A stretch of 64,000 nt of DNA from Streptosporangium lutulentum. Its GTDB lineage: Bacteria > Actinomycetota > Actinomycetes > Streptosporangiales > Streptosporangiaceae. The notes under the pieces are model-generated. The model searched no databases and had not been told where the DNA came from. It saw nothing but the letters and a program-made list of their open reading frames with translations. This document shows positions 58,042-64,000 of this stretch, in pieces (within the stretch, counting starts at the first letter, position 1; each line of letters begins with the position of its first letter). The translations under genes and the position numbers were made by a program. The stretch is taken from contig NZ_JAUSQU010000001.1 of the NCBI RefSeq assembly GCF_030811455.1, positions 5,518,001-5,582,000 on the forward strand. Direction: 5' to 3'.

Positions 58042-59817
58042 TCACCCCGCGCCGCCCGGGACGGTCACGCGGACCGGTTCGAGGGCCACCGGCTCGCGGC
58101 CCAGGTGGAGGCCGTTGAGCATGGCGCTCACCGTGTACAGGTTCCAGGCGAGGGCGGGCTGCTTCAGCTCCGGGACGTCCAGCAGCGCCTTCACCGCGTC
58201 GGGGCGCACGATGCCGGACAGCACGTCCAGATCGATGCCGTCTCTCAGCACCTCCGACAGCACCGGACCCGGCGAGGTACGCCAGTTCCAGCCACCGCCC
58301 TTCCTCGCCGCCGCCTCCGGGACCGGCCTGACCCTCATCCGGAGGCGCTGCGCGAAGGTGGGCGGGACGTCCTTCCTGAACCGCCAGGGGCTGCCTTCGA
58401 GCGGAAGCCCGCGCAGCTTGGGGGCGAGCACGCCGATGAGGTCGTGAACGACCTCCTCCGAGTGCCGCCACAGCGGATCGAGCCCCAGTGCCACCCGGAC
58501 CACCCGGTTGTCGAGGAACGGCTGCACGGGGTCACCGCGACGGAGCGAGCCGGCCCGGGCGCTCGCGTGCCAGCGCCCCACCCGGTGCGTGACGTACAGG
58601 TGGTCGAGTGCCTCGCAGTGGTCCATCGCCTGCCACGGAGCCGCCAGTTCCCGGGCGTGCGCGTCGGCCTCGTCGGTGAACAGCGCGCCGTCCTTGAGAA
58701 AGAAGGCGTCCACCCGCCGGGCCAGTGCCTTCGGTGCCAGATTCCCCTGGCTGTAGAGAAACCCTCCCCGCAGGATCTCCCCGCTCTGCCCGTTCATCGT
58801 CGGTTTCGGGCTGTACGGCAGATAACCGACGATCGACTCGTACGCCGAGGTCATCCCCTCGCAGGTGCGCAGGGTCTCCAGGGTCCGCACCAGCGGATGG
58901 TCGACCAGGATCGCGTCTTTCCTCTCGGTCCGCTTCGGCGCGATGACCGTGTGCTCGATGCGCAGGGATCGGGCGATCCGCCGCGCGATGATCACATCGG
59001 GGTGATCGTCCAGGCCGTTGGTGGTGGCCCTGAACGGGATCCGCGCGGCGTGCAGGAGCGCCGCCATCAACCGGCTGTCCCGGCCTCCGGTGAGCGCCAG
59101 GTTGACCGGTTCGGTCGCGTTCCGCACCGGTTCGACGGCCGCGAGCAGCGCGCTCGCGAGCGTCTCGACCCCGGCGCGTTTCAGGCGGGCACCCTCCGGT
59201 ACGGCTTCCGCCCGCGGCAGCGCCTCCGTCCTGATGACCCGGCTTCCGTCGCGTACCAGCAGCTCGGACGAGGGCGGCAGCGCCGAGACACCGTCGAACG
59301 GCGTCTCGTCGGACAGGAAGTAGCCTTGGCGGATCATGGACTGGAGTCCCGGCGCGTTCCACCGGACGCCTCCACGCGTGGCCAGGCGGACCTGCAGCGC
59401 CCGGCTGCCGACGACGTGAACCTCGTCGTTCTCCGCGTAGAAGACGGGACAGGCCCGGGTGACGGTCGTCATCGCGGACAGCTCTCCGGCCCCCGCCCGG
59501 AACACGGCGAAGCAGCCTCCGAGCGTGTCCGCGTGTTCTCCGGCGAGCAGCCTCGCCCCGTCCGCGGGATCGGCCAGGTAGCCGTTCACGCCGACGGCGT
59601 GCCCGTTCGCCTCGATGAGCAGCCCGGGGTCCCGGTGCGCGTCGCCCTCGTTGGACCAGGCCAGCAGAACCACGTCCGGCCCCCGCCAGACGGCGGAGGT
59701 CACGGTGTCCGCCGGCACCGGAAACACGTCCTCGACGGCGTTTCTGGCTTGTGCCACCAGCACCTCCGGAACACCCGAACCAGTGCGTTTCGCAATCAAT
59801 CCCAGATAGACGCGCAT
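58042..59817 (-). CDS. Asparagine-synthase-like amide-forming protein
   Basis: A 591-residue protein with the fold of class B asparagine synthetases. The N-terminal glutaminase-like half (about residues 1-210) starts MRVYLGLIAKRT and so lacks the catalytic Cys2. The C-terminal synthetase half has a PP-loop variant LALTGGRDSRLMAALL (TGGRDS for the usual SGGxDS), GLDDHPDVIIARRIARSLRI and the NGQSGEILRGGF loop. Glutamine is therefore probably not the nitrogen donor; relatives include lasso-peptide cyclases and beta-lactam synthetase. The ATG at 59817 is chosen; an open frame runs further upstream without conserved sequence. No RiPP precursor or leader-binding gene was seen beside it. Confidence 0.8.
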   Translation of the reverse strand: MRVYLGLIAKRTGSGVPEVLVAQARNAVEDVFPVPADTVTSAVWRGPDVVLLAWSNEGDAHRDPGLLIEANGHAVGVNGYLADPADGARLLAGEHADTLGGCFAVFRAGAGELSAMTTVTRACPVFYAENDEVHVVGSRALQVRLATRGGVRWNAPGLQSMIRQGYFLSDETPFDGVSALPPSSELLVRDGSRVIRTEALPRAEAVPEGARLKRAGVETLASALLAAVEPVRNATEPVNLALTGGRDSRLMAALLHAARIPFRATTNGLDDHPDVIIARRIARSLRIEHTVIAPKRTERKDAILVDHPLVRTLETLRTCEGMTSAYESIVGYLPYSPKPTMNGQSGEILRGGFLYSQGNLAPKALARRVDAFFLKDGALFTDEADAHARELAAPWQAMDHCEALDHLYVTHRVGRWHASARAGSLRRGDPVQPFLDNRVVRVALGLDPLWRHSEEVVHDLIGVLAPKLRGLPLEGSPWRFRKDVPPTFAQRLRMRVRPVPEAAARKGGGWNWRTSPGPVLSEVLRDGIDLDVLSGIVRPDAVKALLDVPELKQPALAWNLYTVSAMLNGLHLGREPVALEPVRVTVPGGAG

Positions 59818-59857
59818 GGCATGGGATGGTCCCACAGCATTCCGCGTCGTACATCCC

Positions 59858-59893
59858 GCCCTCGGGCCCGCCGTCGACGGCGGGCCCGAGGGC
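59858..59893. terminator. Terminator between the second SDR gene and the asparagine-synthase-like gene
   Basis: A 36-bp palindrome: 16-bp arms (59858-59873 with 59878-59893, left arm GCCCTCGGGCCCGCCG) and a TCGA centre. Minus-strand transcripts of the SDR gene would end here. Confidence 0.8.
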
Positions 59894-59971
59894 GCGGTCC
59901 GTGGGCGACCCGAACCGGACGCGATCGGGAGCGGGCGGCGGCTCCCCGGCCGTGACGGTCCCGCCGGGCGG

Positions 59972-60877
59972 CTACGTCCCGCGGACGATCCCCGGCTCCG
60001 CGGCCCCGGCCAGGAGTTTCGCGACCGCGTCACCGACCTCGGCCGGCTCCCACCGGCCTCCCCGGTCGACGCGTGGCCCGTGCCGCCAGCCGTCGGCGAG
60101 CGAGACGACGCCGCCCTCGACCTCGAACACCCGCCCCGTGACGTGGGCGGACTCGGCAGAGCCCAGCCAGGCCACCAGCGGCGCCACATTGGCCGGGTCC
60201 GCGGCGTCGAACCCGCCCTCGGGCCCGTCCGTCCCGGCGGCGAAGACCTCCTCGGTCATCCGGGTGCGGGCGACCGGGGCGATCGCGTTCACCGTGACGC
60301 CGTAGGGGCCGAGCTCGGCGGCGGCCACCTGGGTGAGTCCCGCGACCCCCGCCTTCGCGGCGGAGTGGTTGCCCTGCCCGACGCCGCCGAACAGCCCGGT
60401 CCCGCAGGTGGTGTTGATCACGCGAGCGTCCACGACCCGGCCCGACCTCGACCGCTCCCGCCAGTGCGCCCCGGCGTGGCGCAGCGGCAGGAAGTGGCCC
60501 TTGAGGTGCACCCGGATCACCTCGTCCCACTCCTGCTCGGTCATCGAGACCAGCGTCCGGTCGCGGGTGAACCCGGCGTTGTTCACCAGCACGTCGAGCC
60601 GTCCGTAGGCGCTCAGCGCCATCTTGACCAGCCGCGCGGCGCCGCCCCAGTCGGCGACGTCGTCGCTGTTGGCCACCGCCTGGCCGCCCAGGTCCCGGAT
60701 CTCCTCGACCACCTCCAGAGCGGGACCGCCGGACCGTCCGGAACCGTCGCGTCCGGTGCCGAGGTCGTTGACCACGACCTTCGCCCCCTGCCGGGCGAAC
60801 TCCAGCGCGTGTTCCCGCCCGATGCCCCGTCCCGCCCCGGTCACGATCGCCACGCGCCCATCGCAGATCCCGCTCAT
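59972..60877 (-). CDS. SDR-family protein with altered catalytic residues
   Basis: A 301-residue SDR resembling the dehydrogenase part of HSD17B4/MaoC-linked enzymes. The cofactor loop TGAGRGIGREHAL and NNAG are intact, with VHLKGHFLPLRHAGAHWRER following. The catalytic site reads INTTCGTGLFGGVGQGNHSA followed by AK: the usual Ser is Cys and the usual Tyr is His, with the Lys kept. Relatives have SS and NYSAAK here. The protein may be inactive or use different chemistry. The ATG at 60877 follows AAAGGGA; an in-frame start 16 codons upstream is weaker. Followed by a strong terminator. Confidence 0.85.
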   Translation of the reverse strand: MSGICDGRVAIVTGAGRGIGREHALEFARQGAKVVVNDLGTGRDGSGRSGGPALEVVEEIRDLGGQAVANSDDVADWGGAARLVKMALSAYGRLDVLVNNAGFTRDRTLVSMTEQEWDEVIRVHLKGHFLPLRHAGAHWRERSRSGRVVDARVINTTCGTGLFGGVGQGNHSAAKAGVAGLTQVAAAELGPYGVTVNAIAPVARTRMTEEVFAAGTDGPEGGFDAADPANVAPLVAWLGSAESAHVTGRVFEVEGGVVSLADGWRHGPRVDRGGRWEPAEVGDAVAKLLAGAAEPGIVRGT

Positions 60878-61108
60878 GACAAGGTCCCTTTCGCCGTGAT
60901 CATGCAAAGCTTCCCGGCTGTTCACCTGTCATGTCCAGATGCGATCCGCCGCCGGCGAAACCTTCTCCGCACCGGCCCGAACGTACGGCGCCCACCCGAC
61001 GGCGGGACGAGCCGGGACCGGGCATAGCCGGGCATAGCCGGGCAAGGCAGGGGTCGCGCGGGGCGAGAGGAGGCGGGACGAAGACGGGGTGCCCGTCCCT
61101 ACCGGGCC

Positions 61109-62617
61109 TCAGGGCTGGGTGTCACCGGCGAGGAGCTCGGCGGCGGCCTGGCCGCAGACGCGAGAGGCCCCGTGGGTGGCGATGTGAACCGCGCCGAGGT
61201 CGGAACGGTTCGGCAGCCCCATCTCGACCACGACGGTGTCCGGACGGGCTGCCAGCAGGTGGCTCAGCGCGTCCATCTGCCACACGTGGCGGTGGGCGTC
61301 GCGGACGACGGTGACCAGGGGACGGTCGGCCGCCGCCGCGAGCGCGGCCTCGATCGCGCTTCCGGTGGCCGCCGAGGCGTCCAGCCGGGTCACCGTGGTG
61401 CCGGGGAGGAGCTTGCCGAGCGGCTCGCCGACGCCCCAGGGGGTGCTCTTCTCGATGGCGAGGTTCATCTCGGGCGCCAGTTCGACCACGTGGGGCGGGG
61501 CGAGCAGGGGAAGGACCACGTCCGCCGACCGGCGGGTGACCCGCAGGGTACGGCGGGCCGCGGTCAGGCCGATCGCGACGTCGCCGGGGCGGGCGGGCGC
61601 GGAGGGCCCGCGCACGGCGGACGCGCTCCAGAGGGCGAGCTCGCAGACCCTCCGGGCGGCGTCGGCCAGCCGTTCCTCCGGAAGCCGTCCTTCGAGCACG
61701 GCGTCCACGATGGCGTCGCGGATCGCGACGGCGGTGTGCTCGTCGGCGTGCTCGCCGCCCACGCAGATCGCGTCGGCGCCCGCCGCGATGGCCCGCGCCG
61801 AGGCGCCGCCGATGCCGTAGGGGCCGGAGACCGCCGTCATCTCGATGCCGTCGGTGACGATGACGCCCTCGAAACCCAGCTCGACCCTGAGGAGGTCGTG
61901 CAGCACTCCGCGGCTGAGCGTGGCGGGCATCGCGTCGTCGAAGGCGGGGACCAGCAGGTGCCCGGTCATGACCATGCGCACCCCCTCGGCGATGGCGGCG
62001 CGGAAGGGTCGCAGTGCCACCTCGTGGAGTTCCTCGGCGCCGGCGGCGACCAGGGGGACGCCGTGGTGGGAGTCGACGGAGGTGTCGCCGTGCCCGGGGA
62101 AGTGCTTGGCGCAGGCGGCGACGCCGGCGGACTGCAGGCCCCGGATCCAGGCCGCGGTGTGCCTGGAGACCAGATCGGCGTCCGCGCCGAAGGAGCGCAG
62201 GCCGATGACCGGGTTATCCGGATTGGAATTGACGTCGGCCGAGGGCGCGAAGTTGAGGTTGACCCCCACCAGCGCGAGGTCACGGCCGAGATCCCTGGCG
62301 ATCTCCTCGGTGAGTTCGAGGTCGTCCACCACTCCGAGGGCGAAGCTGCCCGGCCGGGTGCTTCCCGCGGCGGCCTCCAGCCGCGTGACCTCACCCGATT
62401 CCTCGTCGATGCCGACGAGGACCTGTGGGTTCTCCGCGCGGAGCGCCGCCGTGAGCTCGGCGACCTGGGAAGGAGTCGCGATGTTCCTGGAGAAGAGCAC
62501 CACACCGCTCATTCCGTCGGCCAGACGCCGGCGGATCCAGTCGGGCGGGGTCTTTCCCACGAACCCGGGAAGAACAACCGTGTCCGCCAGACGAAGCAGC
62601 TCTTGGCCGCGCTTCAT
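61109..62617 (-). CDS. Beta-N-acetylhexosaminidase, NagZ type (GH3)
   Basis: Removes N-acetylglucosamine from muropeptides or chitooligosaccharides. The 502-residue protein has the NagZ signature KHFPGHGDTSVDSH (residues 171-184; the His of the acid/base dyad) and the nucleophile aspartate in VIVTDGIEM (Asp256), then a GH3 C-terminal region. There is no signal peptide, so it is likely cytoplasmic. Two operator-like palindromes lie upstream, consistent with sugar-responsive control. Confidence 0.9.
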   Translation of the reverse strand: MKRGQELLRLADTVVLPGFVGKTPPDWIRRRLADGMSGVVLFSRNIATPSQVAELTAALRAENPQVLVGIDEESGEVTRLEAAAGSTRPGSFALGVVDDLELTEEIARDLGRDLALVGVNLNFAPSADVNSNPDNPVIGLRSFGADADLVSRHTAAWIRGLQSAGVAACAKHFPGHGDTSVDSHHGVPLVAAGAEELHEVALRPFRAAIAEGVRMVMTGHLLVPAFDDAMPATLSRGVLHDLLRVELGFEGVIVTDGIEMTAVSGPYGIGGASARAIAAGADAICVGGEHADEHTAVAIRDAIVDAVLEGRLPEERLADAARRVCELALWSASAVRGPSAPARPGDVAIGLTAARRTLRVTRRSADVVLPLLAPPHVVELAPEMNLAIEKSTPWGVGEPLGKLLPGTTVTRLDASAATGSAIEAALAAAADRPLVTVVRDAHRHVWQMDALSHLLAARPDTVVVEMGLPNRSDLGAVHIATHGASRVCGQAAAELLAGDTQP

Positions 62618-62697
62618 GCACCCTCCTCCGCCTCACGGCCGGTCGGCACCTCATGCCGAAGACGCGCGGACACCGTGTTGTTCGGGCACCTCCGAAA

Positions 62698-62712
62698 GAA
62701 AGCGCTCCCAGA
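62698..62712. promoter_or_regulatory. LacI/CebR-like half operator
   Basis: On the minus strand the sequence contains TGGGAGCGCTTTCT, matching the CebR/LacI palindrome TGGGAGCGCTCCCA in its first ten bases. It lies about 80 bp before the hexosaminidase start. Binding is inferred. Confidence 0.35.
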
Positions 62713-62732
62713 GGTCTGGGCGCTAATCTAAT

Positions 62733-62747
62733 AGGAAACTTTCCTAA
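62733..62747. promoter_or_regulatory. TAGGAAA-C-TTTCCTA palindrome
   Basis: Perfect 7-bp arms (62733-62739 with 62741-62747), 116 bp before the hexosaminidase start. The shape fits ROK- or similar sugar-type repressor sites in actinomycetes (tentative). Confidence 0.5.
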
Positions 62748-63090
62748 TTGCTAGTGTGCTGACCATGGGCCTTTGACTCCGGGCCTGCGGATCGCCGAGA
62801 CCCTCGCGCGGCAGGGGAGGCGAGACCGCGCCCTTCGGACACCTCCGCGGCACGGTCGCGGCCGGGGCCGTCCGCCCGGGAGACGACGGTCGCCGATCTC
62901 GACCCTCCGCGCCCCGGAGGCCCCCTGTAGAGGGCGAAGACCCTCCACGGCCGGCAGGGGCTCACGAGGCCCGGGAACCGGTCGCGTACGGACGATTTCG
63001 CGGGAGGAAAGCGGCGGGCCGTTCGGTGAGGAAAGAACCGGAACCGTTCAGGTCGTACGACCTCCGCGTAAAGCTCAGCCAAGAAAGGGA

Positions 63091-63114
63091 TTTATAGCTA
63101 TATAGAGCTATAAA
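63091..63114. promoter_or_regulatory. AT-rich palindrome TTTATAGCT-N6-AGCTATAAA
   Basis: Perfect 9-bp arms (63091-63099 with 63106-63114) in otherwise GC-rich DNA, 12 bp before the GTG at 63126. It may be an operator or may supply the -10 region of the downstream gene. Confidence 0.5.
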
Positions 63115-63125
63115 ATGGCCATCAG

Positions 63126-63650
63126 GTGAGTCCGTTGAACTATCGAGACCTGAAAACCGAGAGACCCGAACCCGGCGAGAGCCCGAAGGAACGCGTCGAC
63201 CGGGAACTGAACGAACTCCTGCAGGGCTTGCGCGTCTCCGCCACCGGAGTCCAGGTTCTGTTCGCCTTCCTGCTCGTCCTTCCGTTCCAGAGCAGGTTTT
63301 CCGAGATGGGCCCGCTCGGCCACCGCCTCTTCTTCGTGGCCCTGCTCAGCGGCGCCCTGGCCTCGGTGTGCTTCATCGCCCCCGCGGCCCAGCACCGCCT
63401 GCTGTTCCGAACCTCGCTGAAGGAGAAGATGCTCCGCCGGGCCAACCGGATCGGCATCGTCGGCCTGATCTTCCTGATGGTGTCGATGGCCACCGCGGTC
63501 GCACTGGTCGTCGAGACCGTCATCGACGACGTCGCCGCAGTGATCTTCAGCGGCGTGGTGGCCCTGACCGCCGCCTGGCTGTGGCTCCTGCAGCCGATCA
63601 TCGACCTCCACCGTCTCCGCACCTCCCGCGGCGGACGACCCTCCCGCTGA
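63126..63650 (+). CDS. Small membrane protein, DUF6328-like
   Basis: A 174-residue protein with a soluble start (ESPKERVDRELNELLQGLRV) and four hydrophobic segments (TGVQVLFAFLLVLPF; FFVALLSGALASVCFIAPAA; GIVGLIFLMVSMATAVALVV; AVIFSGVVALTAAWLWLLQ). The layout recalls DUF6328 proteins, sometimes labelled antiporters without evidence. GTG 63126 is used; a TTG at 63135 is also possible. Divergent from the hexosaminidase gene. Function unknown. Confidence 0.7.
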   Translation: MSPLNYRDLKTERPEPGESPKERVDRELNELLQGLRVSATGVQVLFAFLLVLPFQSRFSEMGPLGHRLFFVALLSGALASVCFIAPAAQHRLLFRTSLKEKMLRRANRIGIVGLIFLMVSMATAVALVVETVIDDVAAVIFSGVVALTAAWLWLLQPIIDLHRLRTSRGGRPSR

Positions 63651-63691
63651 CGGGCCCGCGAGTTCTGGCCTCCGCGTCCGGCGACACCCTT

Positions 63692-63705
63692 AGCAAGCGC
63701 TTGGT
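63692..63705. promoter_or_regulatory. KstR2-type operator AGCAAGCGCTTGGT
   Basis: A perfect match to the published KstR2 pattern AnCAAGnnCTTGnT, centred on a 10-bp palindrome CAAGCGCTTG, 65 bp before the TetR start. A weaker site (AACAAGCGATTGCG) follows at 63744-63757. Autoregulation of the downstream TetR gene is likely. Confidence 0.7.
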
Positions 63706-63769
63706 TACACCCAAAGCCGGGCATGAGCTGGAACGTTTATGTGAACAAGCGATTGCGCAAGGGCTCATA

Positions 63770-64000
63770 ATGGAGGACGTGAACACGCGAAAGAACTCCG
63801 GCGCGACCGCGACCCCGGTCAAGCGCCAGGGCGCGGCGAAACGCGCGACCTCATCGGGCCCGGCCTCAGAGCGTCGCGACCACCTCGTCAGGCTCGCCGC
63901 CGAGCTCTTCGCCCGGAAGGGCTTCCAGGCGACCACCGTCCGCGAGATCGCGGAGGAGGCGGGCATCCTGTCCGGAAGCCTGTACCACCACTTCGACTCC
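63770..64000 (+). CDS. TetR-family regulator, KstR2-like, cut by window edge
   Basis: Only the first 77 codons are visible. After a 35-residue basic tail, the winged helix-type DNA-binding region reads LAAELFARKGFQATTVREIA then EEAGILSGSLYHHFDS, which closely matches my recollection of KstR2 of mycobacteria (AMFAERG, TTVRDIADGAGILSGSLYHHF). KstR2 represses genes for the later part of cholesterol ring degradation. The ATG at 63770 is used; a GTG at 63779 lies 7 nt after CATAAT (63766-63771), so a leaderless start there is possible. Confidence 0.8.
   Translation, partial: MEDVNTRKNSGATATPVKRQGAAKRATSSGPASERRDHLVRLAAELFARKGFQATTVREIAEEAGILSGSLYHHFDS

Larger units (their letters stand above)
62618..63125. 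other. Intergenic region upstream of the hexosaminidase gene
   Basis: No convincing gene in 508 bases. A minus-strand frame (62744-63082) exists but is Arg/Ser/Pro-rich and unrelated to any family I know. The region holds two palindromes near the hexosaminidase promoter and an AT-rich palindrome near the small membrane-protein gene. Confidence 0.6.

Noticed and set aside
62744..63082. A 112-codon minus-strand frame upstream of the hexosaminidase gene
   Set aside because: Composition is typical of random GC-rich sequence, no family resemblance, and it overlaps the palindromes of the promoter region.

Overview
The window is high-GC DNA with GTG starts, 4-nt stop/start overlaps and actinobacterial gene families. 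Its core is the conserved translation and RNA cluster rimP-nusA-ylxR-infB-ylxP-rbfA-nrnA-truB-ribF-rpsO-pnp-M16 protease-dapB, with dapA and the RNase J gene further left. This gene order, menaquinone synthesis (menA), F-type regulators and many GntR regulators point to a filamentous actinomycete. I would guess the Streptosporangiaceae, but that is from general familiarity and not from any search.

Layout. 1-2143: RNase J gene (cut by the left edge) and dapA, both on the minus strand. 2144-17839: an accessory block lying between dapA and dapB, which are usually near each other in actinomycetes. It carries a GntR/UTRA regulator, radC, four strong stem-loops in a row, two adjacent genes that each encode two GntR DNA-binding domains, an IclR regulator convergent with a gentisate dioxygenase gene, a peroxiredoxin, a YoaK-like protein, an orphan di-iron protein, a divergent eamA/mocR pair, an ABM-domain protein, a CGNR zinc-finger regulator, two acetyltransferases and menA. 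At its right end is a 1.18 kb segment bounded by 37-bp inverted repeats and filled with gene remnants. 17840-32547: the conserved minus-strand housekeeping run from dapB back to rimP. 32738-42559: a Tat-type lipoprotein and a DUF4439 protein, two DUF4236 paralogues, proS, a membrane protein, fprA with an aldolase-like gene, cutC, an acetyltransferase and a second GntR/UTRA regulator.

43173-50014: a flavin reductase gene, then a four-gene plus-strand operon (membrane-anchored binding-protein-like protein, TelA, a lipoprotein joining a binding-protein-like region to a von Willebrand A domain, and an XpaC-like membrane protein), then a DUF2252 protein. The four-gene operon is the best candidate here for an undescribed system. 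50152-56138: a complete dipeptide/oligopeptide ABC transporter operon on the minus strand, whose binding protein seems to be held by a C-terminal membrane segment instead of a lipid. 56353-60877: two SDR genes, an ATP-grasp gene and an asparagine-synthase-like gene. The second SDR has lost both the catalytic Ser and Tyr. 61109-64000: a NagZ-type hexosaminidase with two operator-like palindromes, a small membrane protein, and the start of a TetR regulator that closely resembles KstR2 and is preceded by a perfect match to the known KstR2 operator. A near-identical site lies before the flavin reductase gene 20 kb away.

No rRNA, tRNA or CRISPR array was seen. All identifications rest on reading motifs by eye; no database was searched.
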